64,000 bases of DNA, from the NCBI RefSeq assembly GCF_003202405.1, contig NZ_QJHL01000003.1, positions 186,001 through 250,000 on the forward strand, read 5' to 3'. Below, piece after piece: positions 38,426 to 46,725 of this stretch (within the stretch, counting starts at the first letter, position 1; each line of letters opens with the position of its first letter). Made by a program: the position numbers and the translations under genes. The stretch is from Flavobacterium hydrophilum. Its GTDB lineage: Bacteria; Bacteroidota; Bacteroidia; Flavobacteriales; Flavobacteriaceae. The notes under the pieces were generated by a model, which saw nothing but the letters and a program-made list of their open reading frames with translations, had not been told where the DNA came from and did not search any database.

Positions 38426-39964
38426 ATGGCAAAACAAGAAGATTTATTTAAGAATGTGGTTTCGCACGCAAAAGAGTACGGATTTATTTTTCCGTCAAGC
38501 GAAGTTTACGACGGATTAAGTGCTGTCTATGATTATGCACAAAATGGTGTCGAATTAAAAAAGAATATCCGTGAATATTGGTGGAAATCAATGGTTCAGA
38601 TGAATGAGAATATTGTCGGCCTTGATGCTGCAATATTGATGCATCCAACAACCTGGAAAGCTTCAGGCCACGTTGATGCATTTAATGATCCTTTGATTGA
38701 TAATAAAGATTCGAAAAAAAGATATAGAGCTGACGTTTTGGTTGAAGATTATGCTGAAAAGTTAAATCAGAAAGCTCAAAAAGAAATCGAAAAAGCAAGA
38801 GCCCGATTTGGAGATGCTTTTAATGAAGAAGAATTTGTTAGTACAAATGCACGTGTTGTAGAATATCTTTCAAAAAAGAAAGAAATTTTGGCAAGACTTG
38901 CAAAAGGGATGAGCGAAGATCTTCAGGATGTAAAAGCTTTAATCGAAGAATTGGAGATTGCTGATCCTGAAACCGGTTCAAGAAACTGGACAGATGTGAA
39001 GCAATTCAACTTAATGTTTGGAACAAAACTTGGAGCTTCTGCAGATTCTGCAATGGATTTATATTTGCGTCCTGAAACAGCTCAGGGTATTTTTGTGAAT
39101 TTCCTTAATGTTCAGAAATCAGGTCGTATGAAAGTTCCTTTTGGAATTGCTCAAACGGGTAAAGCATTTAGAAATGAAATCGTTGCAAGACAATTCATCT
39201 TCCGTATGCGTGAATTCGAACAAATGGAAATGCAGTTTTTTGTACGTCCGGGTGAAGAAATGCAATGGTACCACCACTGGAAAGAAGCACGTTTGAAATG
39301 GCATTTGTCTTTAGGATTAGGAAAAGAAAACTACCGTTTTCACGATCATGAAAAATTAGCGCACTATGCAAACGCTGCAGCAGATATTGAATTTAACTTC
39401 CCATTTGGTTTCAAAGAGTTAGAGGGAATTCACTCCCGTACCGATTTTGACTTAAAAGCACACGAACAATATTCAGGCAGAAAACTGCAATATTTTGATC
39501 CGGAACTGAATGAAAACTATGTTCCATATGTAGTAGAAACGTCTGTAGGTCTTGATCGTATGTTTTTGGCTGTTTTTGCAACATCGTTGCAGGAAGAAGT
39601 TTTAGAGGACGGATCGACAAGAACAGTACTGAAATTGCCAGCAGTTCTGGCCCCAACAAAAGCAACAGTTTTACCATTGGTAAAAAAAGATGGTTTACCG
39701 GAAGTTGCAAAGAAAATCATTGAAGATCTAAAATGGGACTTTAATGTTGCTTACGATGAAAAAGATGCAGTAGGACGTCGTTACAGAAGAGCAGATGCTC
39801 TCGGAACACCTTTCTGTATTACTGTGGATCATCAGACATTAGAAGACCAAACAGTAACCATTCGTCACAGAGATACAATGAAACAAGATCGTGTTGCTAT
39901 AGCTGATTTGAAATCAATTATCGAAAACGAAGTTTCAATGAAAAACTGGCTGATGAAAATGTAA
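38426..39964 (+). CDS. glyS: glycyl-tRNA synthetase (single-chain, dimeric type)
   Basis: 512 residues. A class II aminoacyl-tRNA synthetase charging tRNA-Gly, of the alpha2 type found in Bacteroidota and eukaryotes. The N-terminus reads DLFKNVVSHAKEYGFIFPSSEVYDGL; then YDYAQNGVELKKNI; motif 2 region FRNEIVARQFIFRMREFEQME; motif 3 region VVETSVGLDRMFLAVF; and an anticodon-binding C-terminal domain (LAPTKATVLPL to the end, with RYRRADALGTPFCITVD). Followed by a clear terminator at 39987-40021. Confidence 0.97.
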   Translation: MAKQEDLFKNVVSHAKEYGFIFPSSEVYDGLSAVYDYAQNGVELKKNIREYWWKSMVQMNENIVGLDAAILMHPTTWKASGHVDAFNDPLIDNKDSKKRYRADVLVEDYAEKLNQKAQKEIEKARARFGDAFNEEEFVSTNARVVEYLSKKKEILARLAKGMSEDLQDVKALIEELEIADPETGSRNWTDVKQFNLMFGTKLGASADSAMDLYLRPETAQGIFVNFLNVQKSGRMKVPFGIAQTGKAFRNEIVARQFIFRMREFEQMEMQFFVRPGEEMQWYHHWKEARLKWHLSLGLGKENYRFHDHEKLAHYANAAADIEFNFPFGFKELEGIHSRTDFDLKAHEQYSGRKLQYFDPELNENYVPYVVETSVGLDRMFLAVFATSLQEEVLEDGSTRTVLKLPAVLAPTKATVLPLVKKDGLPEVAKKIIEDLKWDFNVAYDEKDAVGRRYRRADALGTPFCITVDHQTLEDQTVTIRHRDTMKQDRVAIADLKSIIENEVSMKNWLMKM

Positions 39965-39986
39965 AATTTTTAATTGCAAAAATATG

Positions 39987-40021
39987 AATCCCAAATTCTA
40001 TTGTGAATTTGGGATTTTTTT
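39987..40021 (+). terminator. glyS intrinsic terminator
   Basis: AATCCCAAATTC (39987-39998) pairs with GAATTTGGGATT (40005-40016), 6-base loop, then T-run. Confidence 0.9.
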
Positions 40022-40148
40022 ATGGAATTAGTTGAATTATTTCTGTAAATGAAGGAAATGTTTTAGATATTTTTTATAACTTTAGATGTTTTCTTTTACA
40101 GAAAATGCCAATCCAAAAACAATAGATTAACCCCCAATTTAATCCAAA

Positions 40149-40955
40149 ATGAATTATACCTACATTATTTTAGACGATGATCCTGAGTCTGTTGAAAAAA
40201 CAAAGGCAATTGCAAAGGAGTTTCCGGAGCTGAATTTTATAGCTTCTGCAAATAATTACACCGATGGATTGAACCTGATTTTAAAACATACACCGGATTT
40301 GATTTTTTTAGAAATAGATCCTAAAGATAAGGAAAGTGGTCTTTCTTTAAATTTAATTAATGGATTATTAATGTACCTGAAAGAGTTGCCTAAAATTATT
40401 GTTACAACAAAAAGCAAGGATTTAGCGTTTGATTGTATACAATATGAAGTAAATGATTATTTTCTTAAACCTTTGGTTGCAATAGATTTTGTAAAACTGA
40501 TTCATAAATTAAATAAATTATCCAGTGAAGATGAAGTGCTTCTGGTTCAGAAACTGAAGCCAAAAGAAAAGCAGGACACGGAAGGGACTCAGAATAAAAA
40601 TCGAAAATCCTTTATTTTATGTGTAAAATCATATGGAGATCATCGATATATAGATTCAAATGAAATCTGTTATTTTCAGGCAGATAACAATTCTACAGAT
40701 ATCCATCTGAAAAACGGAGAAATGATTACGGCTTTTAAAACTTTAAAACACTTCGAAACCGTATTATCAAATCCATTTATCAGGATACACAACAGTTATA
40801 TAGTAAACAGAAATTATATTTCGAGGATACATACAGGCAACTCGTTATGCTATATTAAAAAAACAACCATAAAACTGCCGTTTTCTAAGTCTTACAAAGC
40901 AAATGTAGATTTCATAATTAGTGAATTTGCCAATGAAAATTATATAGAAACTTAA
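40149..40955 (+). CDS. LytTR-type response regulator with Glu at the phosphoacceptor site
   Basis: 268 residues. An N-terminal receiver domain (about 1-125) has the acidic pocket D9-D10-D11, the T-T pair in IIVTTKSKD and the conserved lysine in YFLKPL, but the phosphorylated Asp position reads Glu: PDLIFLEIDPK, E55. A charged linker (about 130-152) leads to a LytTR DNA-binding domain (about 153-265) with ICYFQADNNSTDIHLKNG, HFETVL, FIRIHNSYIVN. LytTR proteins bind DNA directly and often control secreted or surface functions. Glu often mimics phospho-Asp, so the protein may be constitutively active; that is inference. The partner kinase is not adjacent in the usual order; a TPR-histidine kinase lies two genes downstream. 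Confidence 0.88.
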   Translation: MNYTYIILDDDPESVEKTKAIAKEFPELNFIASANNYTDGLNLILKHTPDLIFLEIDPKDKESGLSLNLINGLLMYLKELPKIIVTTKSKDLAFDCIQYEVNDYFLKPLVAIDFVKLIHKLNKLSSEDEVLLVQKLKPKEKQDTEGTQNKNRKSFILCVKSYGDHRYIDSNEICYFQADNNSTDIHLKNGEMITAFKTLKHFETVLSNPFIRIHNSYIVNRNYISRIHTGNSLCYIKKTTIKLPFSKSYKANVDFIISEFANENYIET

Positions 40956-41128
40956 AATAAACCATCTGCCCTGATTTGGTATACATCCACTCATGAACGG
41001 GTAGCATTGACCATAAACGCCTTTTTTTAAGGTAATTGTTGCGCTTTACTGTTTAGTTTTACAAAAGAATTCCGAACGAAACGGGATAAAAAAAAGTAAA
41101 AAAGTATAACAATATAAACACAACAATC

Positions 41129-41368
41129 ATGAAAAAATTAGCTTTAACAACAGGATTATTCTCTTTAGTAATGGTATTAACTTCTTTTAATACTTCTGAA
41201 ACTACTAATGATACTTTAATAAGTAATACAACAGTTGGTATTGATGGAAATCAATCAGTTGGCCAAAGCAGAAAAGTGGATATGATGGGCTCAGATTTAT
41301 CAAATCAAACTACATTATTGTCAATTGATGGGAATCAGTCAGTTGGACAAAGCAGAAAAGTGGATTAA
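41129..41368 (+). CDS. small exported protein with a duplicated 14-residue peptide
   Basis: 79 residues. The N-terminus is a signal peptide (KKLALTTGLFSLVMVLTSF, about 1-20) with no cysteine for lipidation. The mature part is hydrophilic and holds IDGNQSVGQSRKVD twice, at residues 38-51 and at the extreme C-terminus 66-79. The two copies differ at three of 42 bases, all synonymous. A terminator follows directly. It sits between a LytTR regulator and a two-component pair on the same strand. No family was recognised. A peptide signal, or a small periplasmic partner of the downstream sensor, would fit but is unproven. Confidence 0.75.
   Translation: MKKLALTTGLFSLVMVLTSFNTSETTNDTLISNTTVGIDGNQSVGQSRKVDMMGSDLSNQTTLLSIDGNQSVGQSRKVD
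41240..41365 (+). repeat. 42-bp direct repeat inside the small exported protein gene
   Basis: Copies at 41240-41281 and 41324-41365 encode the same 14 residues; differences are GGA/GGG, CAA/CAG and GGC/GGA. Confidence 0.95.
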
Positions 41369-41394
41369 TTGCTTATAATTCATTTCAATATACA

Positions 41395-41425
41395 AAAGGT
41401 TGTCTAAATTTAGACAGCCTTTTTC
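41395..41425 (+). terminator. intrinsic terminator
   Basis: AAAGGTTGTCTAAA (41395-41408) pairs with TTTAGACAGCCTTT (41409-41422) with one G-U pair, followed by T. It separates the small gene from the histidine kinase. Confidence 0.85.
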
Positions 41426-41440
41426 TTTATGCCTAATAGA

Positions 41441-41456
41441 TAGTTTTGTATTTTTG
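41441..41456 (+). promoter_or_regulatory. tandem -7 boxes before the histidine kinase gene
   Basis: TAGTTTTG (41441-41448) and TATTTTTG (41449-41456) abut each other about 20 bases before the TTG start at 41477. No clear -33 TTG was found. Confidence 0.4.
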
Positions 41457-41476
41457 AGTAAACTTTTAAGACAAAA

Positions 41477-43522
41477 TTGAAAAAAAACTATCTGATATTA
41501 CTTATATTTTTTATTGGTTGTACGAAGCAAAACGAAAGTACTCGTATATCTAGTCAATCGAGAGATAGTCTTGATTTGTATTTGTCTCTGGCAAACGAAT
41601 ACAAATTGCCTGTACAAATAAAACAAAAATACAATCAAAAAGCCTTTGAGGTCATTATGAGCCAGCCCGACGATTCTATTAAAAGGGTAAACCTTTTTAA
41701 AGTCGCCAATCGTTATTTCAATATGAGAGATTGGAATAATTACAATAAAACGGTTAAAATTGTCTTAGAAAATGCTCAAAAGGCAAAGGATTCAGTTTCA
41801 ATGTCTAAAGCTTACACTTATTTAGGCGATTATTACAGTTCTCAGGCCGTTTCAGACAGCGCATTTTTGTATTATTACAAGGCCGAAAAACTTTATTCAC
41901 AATCGAATTCATTTTATAATTTAGCCAAAACCAGACTTAGTAAAGCGTTATTGCAATTTAATGAAGGTGATTTTTATGGAAGTGAGAAAGCTGTATTTAA
42001 TGCACTTAGGGTCATTAAGGGAAGTAATAATAATGATATTTTGTATGACGCTTATAATTTATTGGGTGTAATATATAATGAATTAGGAGATTACGAAAAA
42101 GCTATTGAATTTCATAATAAGGCCATTGCCAGTATAGATGATAAAATTATTCCTGTCGAGTTTCAGTCAAAAGCAACTTCATTAAATAATATAGGATTTG
42201 TTTATCAAAATCTTAATGATTACAAAAAAGCTAATTTTTATTTTCAGGAAGGATTAAAAGAGAAAAACCTGTTTAATCAAAAACCTGAATTGTATGCTAT
42301 TTTGATGGATAATTTAGCATATTCCCAGTTTAAATTAAATGAGAACAAAGAACTTCCGGGCTTATTTTACAAAGCACTTAAAATAAGGGACAGTTTACAA
42401 TTGACAGCAGGTATAACGGCAAGTAAAATGCATTTGTCAGAATATTTTGCTTCTATAAAGGATACAGCAAGAGCTTTGCACTATTCAGGCCAGGCACTTA
42501 TAGTTTCAAAACGTACTAAAAATTTTCGTAATGTGCTGGTCGCTTTAAAGCAGTTATCTTTAATTCATCCCAAAAAAGCTTCAAAATTTTCAGAAGATTA
42601 TATTCGTATAAATGATAGTCTGCAAAAGGCAGAACGTAAAATGGGGGATAAATTTACCCGAATAGAATATGAAACCAATGAAATAAAAAGCGAAAATTCG
42701 AGTTTAGAAATACAGAACAGGACTTTGGTTTATGTTTTTAGTATTCTCACACTTATAGGGTTGTTTTTTTATATTTACAAAACGCAACAGGCAAGAAACA
42801 GGGAATTGCTTTTTAAGCAGCAACAGCAAATTGCGAATGAAGATATTTATAATTTGATGATTTCGCAGCAAAATGCAATCGAAACAATGCGAATCAGGGA
42901 AAAGAAAAAAGTTGCCCAGGAACTGCATGATGGTGTTTTAGGAAGAATGTTTGGTGTCAGAATCAGTTTAGACAGTCTTGATAAATTAGATGAAGAAACT
43001 GCGACGGACAAAAGAAAAAAATATTTGCTTGAATTAAAAGAAATTGAACAGGATATTAGGGAAATTTCTCACGATCTGAACAAAGAAAAATCCGGACTGA
43101 TTAATAATTTTGTTGCCATTTTAGAAAAGCTGTTTCAAAATCAAACCAATACATTTAATACAACATTGGTTTATAATATTGATTCCAATATCAAATGGGA
43201 TCTGGTAAGCAATATTGTGAAAATTAATTTATACAGGATAATTCAGGAGGCACTTCAAAACGGTAATAAATATGCCCGGGCAAAAACAATTACTGTAGAA
43301 CTTAAAAGTGAGATCAATTATTTAGTTTTATCAATATCAGATGATGGAATAGGGTTTAATACTCATAAAACAAAGAAAGGGATCGGGCTGCAAAATATTA
43401 TGTACAGAACAGCAGAATGCAGCGGAAATGTCGAAATAAACTCGGCAAGAGGTGAAGGAACTACTATTTTAGTAAAGATACCAATAGATCAAAAAATAAA
43501 TAAAATTCATAATGAAAGCTGA
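41477..43522 (+). CDS. TPR-containing sensor histidine kinase (HisKA_3/NarL type), lipoprotein-like N-terminus
   Basis: 681 residues from TTG 41477, which yields MKKNYLILLIFFIGC, a lipobox-type signal with Cys15. Residues about 45-390 are TPR-like helical repeats (YDAYNLLGVIYNELGDYEKA, LNNIGFVYQNLNDYKKA), then a coiled region, one membrane span (about 415-435, YVFSILTLIGLFFYIY), a coiled coil with many Gln, and the kinase core: H484 in ELHDGVLGRMFG, an N box around IIQEALQNGNKYARA, and G boxes SDDGIGF and GIGLQNI. The TPR part would face the periplasm and may sense a protein or peptide. It overlaps the response regulator gene by 11 bases, so they are co-translated. Confidence 0.9.
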   Translation: MKKNYLILLIFFIGCTKQNESTRISSQSRDSLDLYLSLANEYKLPVQIKQKYNQKAFEVIMSQPDDSIKRVNLFKVANRYFNMRDWNNYNKTVKIVLENAQKAKDSVSMSKAYTYLGDYYSSQAVSDSAFLYYYKAEKLYSQSNSFYNLAKTRLSKALLQFNEGDFYGSEKAVFNALRVIKGSNNNDILYDAYNLLGVIYNELGDYEKAIEFHNKAIASIDDKIIPVEFQSKATSLNNIGFVYQNLNDYKKANFYFQEGLKEKNLFNQKPELYAILMDNLAYSQFKLNENKELPGLFYKALKIRDSLQLTAGITASKMHLSEYFASIKDTARALHYSGQALIVSKRTKNFRNVLVALKQLSLIHPKKASKFSEDYIRINDSLQKAERKMGDKFTRIEYETNEIKSENSSLEIQNRTLVYVFSILTLIGLFFYIYKTQQARNRELLFKQQQQIANEDIYNLMISQQNAIETMRIREKKKVAQELHDGVLGRMFGVRISLDSLDKLDEETATDKRKKYLLELKEIEQDIREISHDLNKEKSGLINNFVAILEKLFQNQTNTFNTTLVYNIDSNIKWDLVSNIVKINLYRIIQEALQNGNKYARAKTITVELKSEINYLVLSISDDGIGFNTHKTKKGIGLQNIMYRTAECSGNVEINSARGEGTTILVKIPIDQKINKIHNES

Positions 43523-44204
43523 TTTACCACCACCGCTTAAACAAATAAGCAATATATTAATTGTAGACGACCATCCGTTTATTATTGAGGGTTATAAAAA
43601 TGCTATAACACGTTATCATCCTGAAACCCATGAGTTTTTGATTTCTCAGGCAAAAGATTGTAAATCGGCTTATGAAATTATTACGAATCCTGAAACCCTT
43701 CCTTTTGATATTGCTTTTTTAGATATCAGCATGCCTGCTTATGATGAAAAGGAAATTTTTTCAGGAGAAGATATTGCAAAATTAATTTTGGATTATATGC
43801 CAAACTGTAAAATTATTTTGCTGACGATGTATACTGAATTACTGAAAATTAAAACCATCATCCGTACCATACAGCCCAACGGCCTGATTATTAAAAATGA
43901 CCTGACATTTGATGAATTGCTTTATGCTTTTGATAAAGTAATGAAAAGCGACAAATATTACAGTCAGTCGGTTCAGAAAATGCTCAATCAGTCGCCTCAT
44001 AATTCCATTGAAATTGATGAATTTGATAAGCAGATTTTATTTCATCTGTCTAAAGGAACTACTGAGGAAGAAATGCCGCACTATATTCCTATTTCGATAA
44101 ACGCAATCAGAAGACGAAAAAAAGGACTAAAAGAACTGCTTAAAATAAAATCAGGTTCTGATGAAGATTTAGTAAAAGAAGCCAAAAGCAAAGGACTTTT
44201 CTAA
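43512..44204 (+). CDS. NarL/FixJ-like response regulator, partner of the TPR kinase
   Basis: 230 residues. Receiver domain (about 14-150): D19-D20 pocket, D71 phosphoacceptor in AFLDISMP, T in LLTMYT, K in GLIIKND. A C-terminal HTH of LuxR-like length (about 175-215, DKQILFHLSKGTTEEEMPHY, then INAIRRRKKGL) is diverged from typical NarL proteins but keeps the spacing. A longer than usual insert (AYDEKEIFSGED) follows the phosphoacceptor loop. Overlap with the kinase gene makes cognate pairing very likely. Confidence 0.88.
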   Translation: MKADLPPPLKQISNILIVDDHPFIIEGYKNAITRYHPETHEFLISQAKDCKSAYEIITNPETLPFDIAFLDISMPAYDEKEIFSGEDIAKLILDYMPNCKIILLTMYTELLKIKTIIRTIQPNGLIIKNDLTFDELLYAFDKVMKSDKYYSQSVQKMLNQSPHNSIEIDEFDKQILFHLSKGTTEEEMPHYIPISINAIRRRKKGLKELLKIKSGSDEDLVKEAKSKGLF

Positions 44205-44207
44205 AGT

Positions 44208-44255
44208 AAAAATCCAAATTCCAATGTTTATATTATTGGGATTTGGATTTTTTTA
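44208..44255 (+). terminator. intrinsic terminator between convergent genes
   Basis: AAAAATCCAAATTCCAAT (44208-44225) pairs with ATTGGGATTTGGATTTTT (44235-44252) with one mismatch, followed by T; on the minus strand an A/T run also follows, so it can serve thiL too. Confidence 0.85.
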
Positions 44256-44265
44256 TGTGATTCTG

Positions 44266-45318
44266 TTAAACTTCTTCGCTCAGGGCATCCCAGCCACGAG
44301 CTTTTAAAGCGATTTTGGTATTGGCACGGGTTACCAAATGAATTCCTTCACTTTCATCTGCCATGTGACCAATGATAGAAAAGTTTGGATTCCCTTTTAT
44401 TTTGTCAAAATCATTAATGTCGATTGTAAACAGCAGTTCATAATCCTCTCCGCCATTGATAGCTACCGTTGTGCTGTCAATATTAAACTCTTCGCAGGTC
44501 GAAATAAACTGAGGATCTAACGGCAATTTGTCTTCATATAGATTACAACCTACTTTTGACTGTTTGCACAAATGAATAATTTCAGATGAAAGTCCGTCAG
44601 AAATGTCAATCATCGAAGTAGGTTTTATTTCAAGAGCATGTAGTAGAGTACGAACATCTTTTCTGGCTTCAGGTTTCAGTTGGCGCTCAATCAAATAAGT
44701 GTAAAGATCCAAATCCGGTTGATTGTTTGGGTTTACCTGAAACACCTGTTTTTCACGTTCCAAAACCTGCAATCCCATGTAGGCAGCACCAATATCGCCG
44801 GTAACAACCAATAAATCAGTTTGTTTTGCTCCGTTTCTATACACAATTTCATCTGCATCAGCTTCGCCAATTGCTGTGATGCTGATAATTAAACCTTTTT
44901 GAGATGAGGTCGTATCACCACCAATAACATCAACTTTATACTCATTTGCAGCGTGTGTAATTCCTTCAAACAATTCTTCTAAGGCTTCCAGTGGAAAACG
45001 ATTAGAAACGGCTACAGAAACTGTTATTTGCGTTGGTTTGGCATTCATGGCACAAATGTCGGACACATTTACCACTACCGATTTATATCCTAAATGTTTC
45101 AAGGGCATGTAAGCCAAATCAAAATGTACACCTTCAATCAGTAAATCAGTTGAAACCACTACTTTTTTATCCTTGAAATCAAGAACCGCAGCATCATCAC
45201 CAATGCTTTTTAAGGTTGACTCTTGTTTAACATCAAAATTTTTGGTTAAGTGTTCAATTAAACCAAATTCGCCTAACTGCGCTATACTGGTACGTTGTGG
45301 GTTTTTATCTTCGATCAT
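44266..45318 (-). CDS. thiL: thiamine-monophosphate kinase
   Basis: 350 residues. ThiL phosphorylates thiamine monophosphate to the coenzyme TPP. Family features: N-terminal LGEFGLIEHL, IGDDAAVLD, VVSTDLLIEGVHFDL, KSVVVNVSDICAMNAKP, DVIGGDTTSS, GDIGAAYMGLQVL, MIDISDGLSSEI and GGEDYELLFT. Length is normal for Bacteroidota. No TPP riboswitch was seen upstream and no other thi gene is adjacent. Confidence 0.96.
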   Translation of the reverse strand: MIEDKNPQRTSIAQLGEFGLIEHLTKNFDVKQESTLKSIGDDAAVLDFKDKKVVVSTDLLIEGVHFDLAYMPLKHLGYKSVVVNVSDICAMNAKPTQITVSVAVSNRFPLEALEELFEGITHAANEYKVDVIGGDTTSSQKGLIISITAIGEADADEIVYRNGAKQTDLLVVTGDIGAAYMGLQVLEREKQVFQVNPNNQPDLDLYTYLIERQLKPEARKDVRTLLHALEIKPTSMIDISDGLSSEIIHLCKQSKVGCNLYEDKLPLDPQFISTCEEFNIDSTTVAINGGEDYELLFTIDINDFDKIKGNPNFSIIGHMADESEGIHLVTRANTKIALKARGWDALSEEV

Positions 45319-45439
45319 GTTGTCTCTTTATTGCTTTTTGGTTTTACCAAGGCTGCAAAGGTACGAAGTTGAGGATTGAATAACTAAAACGGAGTTCGAT
45401 TATTAATTTGAAGCAGGAATATTTGGCTTTTTGTACCCC

Positions 45440-45880
45440 TTAAATCTTTCCGCTGTAATTTGGGTCAAATTCTACAATCCATTCAATGCCAAATTTGTCC
45501 CTGAACATCCCGAAATAGGAATCCCACGGGCTATCGGCAATTGGCATTTCTATTTCTCCTCCGGCTGAAAGAGCATGAAATAATTGGTCGGCTTCTTCTT
45601 TGCTTTCTGCAGTTATGGAAATTTTGCTTCTGTTTTCATTCTCGTTTACTTTTCCTAAAAATTCCGGGACATCATTTCCAATCAGCCTGTTGCTTTTGCC
45701 AATAGGCAAAGAAATATGGATAATCTTGTTTTCATCATTTTCAGCTACCGGAAAATCAGGGCCTGCTAAATCTTTTAAACGGACCAGTTTTGAAAATTCT
45801 CCGCCAAATGCAGCTCTGTAAAACTCAAAAGCTTCCTGAGCATTGCCATTAAAATTAATGTGTGGATTGATAAGTGCCAT
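45440..45880 (-). CDS. VOC-family (PhnB/glyoxalase-fold) protein
   Basis: 146 residues starting at MALINPHINF (ATG 45880); a longer reading from 45916 adds a 12-residue non-conserved leader. The PhnB-like pattern is clear: NPHINFNGNAQEAFEFYRAAFGGEF, then IIHISLPIG, LIGNDVPEF, EEADQLFHALSAGGEIEMP and SPWDSYFGMFRDKFGIEWIVEF. These proteins bind small molecules or metals with a paired beta-alpha-beta fold; the substrate is unknown. It is the first gene of the accessory region after thiL. Confidence 0.88.
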   Translation of the reverse strand: MALINPHINFNGNAQEAFEFYRAAFGGEFSKLVRLKDLAGPDFPVAENDENKIIHISLPIGKSNRLIGNDVPEFLGKVNENENRSKISITAESKEEADQLFHALSAGGEIEMPIADSPWDSYFGMFRDKFGIEWIVEFDPNYSGKI

Positions 45881-45982
45881 AGTTTTTTTATTTAATAGTT
45901 TGTTGTTTGATAACAATCTTAAAGAAAATTTTGTTTTAATAGTTGCGTTGCAAACGCTACAATTTATCTTTTAACTTATGTA

Positions 45983-46017
45983 CGCACTCGTTCTAAACGA
46001 GCACCCGATGGGGAGTT
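45983..46017. repeat. palindromic intergenic repeat, copy 1
   Basis: CTCGTT-CTA-AACGAG (45987-46001) is a perfect hairpin followed by CACCCGATGGGGAGTT. A related block lies at 46582-46609, so the hypothetical gene between is flanked by both. A separate small palindrome, GCGTTGCAAACGC, is at 45945-45957. Confidence 0.65.
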
Positions 46018-46029
46018 GACATATGTTTT

Positions 46030-46551
46030 TTACTCCAATATTATTTTTGAAGATTTAAAGATTTCAACCCATTTTTCTTGAGACTCTGGTGTTATCTCAT
46101 TTTGTTTAGTTGACCAGAAATTAGAATAGGATTCATTTTTTCCTTGGATAGCATAGTGAATCATAGATTTCTCCGGGCTTTCAATTTTGCAGATAATCCA
46201 AGGGTGTTTTGCTTTGTCATCCTTTTCAATTATTGTTTTTTTTGCTGTCGGTGCGTATTTTTTGAGGCTTAGATATAATTCTTCAATTTCGGTTTCTATT
46301 GGCACAGATAAAGAACCATGATAAATATATGTTGTTCCAATTTCGTTATGATTTGCAATAGTTTCTTTGCCTTTTAATAGTACTATCGTTGTCATCGTGC
46401 CCGTAGCATTATTTTGTTGGTCAACTATATGCCAATCTTCTTCTTTTGGCCAATTAATTGTCAATATTTCCGTTTTTGAATTTAATTGTGCATTTATATT
46501 GTTAAATATTAGAAATGCAAATAGAGTAATAATTTTAAATTGTCTTTTCAT
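46030..46551 (-). CDS. hypothetical exported protein
   Basis: 173 residues. Signal peptide 1 to about 21 (IITLFAFLIFNNINAQ). The mature part is about 150 residues with mixed beta and alpha character (WPKEEDWHIVDQQNNATG, TYIYHGSLSVPIETEIEEL, HPWIICKIESPEKSMIHYAIQGK). No family was recognised. It is flanked on both sides by related palindromic repeats, so it may have arrived as a unit. Confidence 0.65.
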   Translation of the reverse strand: MKRQFKIITLFAFLIFNNINAQLNSKTEILTINWPKEEDWHIVDQQNNATGTMTTIVLLKGKETIANHNEIGTTYIYHGSLSVPIETEIEELYLSLKKYAPTAKKTIIEKDDKAKHPWIICKIESPEKSMIHYAIQGKNESYSNFWSTKQNEITPESQEKWVEIFKSSKIILE

Positions 46552-46581
46552 TGATTTTGAATATAAATATATTAATTAATT

Positions 46582-46609
46582 CAGTCTGGTGCTCGTTTGA
46601 TGGGGATTT
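46582..46609. repeat. palindromic intergenic repeat, copy 2
   Basis: GGTGCTCGTTT followed by GATGGGGATTT. Compared with copy 1 at 45983-46017, the GATGGGGA part is in the same direction while the GGTGCTCGTTT part is inverted. It abuts the truncated parD fragment. Confidence 0.6.
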
Positions 46610-46638
46610 CCTAAAGCTATAGAGGTGGTTTTTCCCAT
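46606..46638 (-). pseudogene. truncated start of a ParD-type antitoxin gene
   Basis: On the minus strand an ATG at 46638 begins MGKTTSIALGN, the characteristic first residues of ParD-family antitoxins (RelE/ParE TA systems). After 11 codons the sequence passes into the palindromic repeat and the frame ends after nine more codons (stop 46576-46578). The body of the antitoxin and any ParE toxin are absent. The call rests on recall of the family's start, not on a search. Confidence 0.5.
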
Positions 46639-46725
46639 TGCTTTAAAATTTGATGTAAATTACCTAAAAATGGTTAATCTGAAATTACAAGAAATGTTTT
46701 GAAACTCACCTAATTTTTCAGATGT

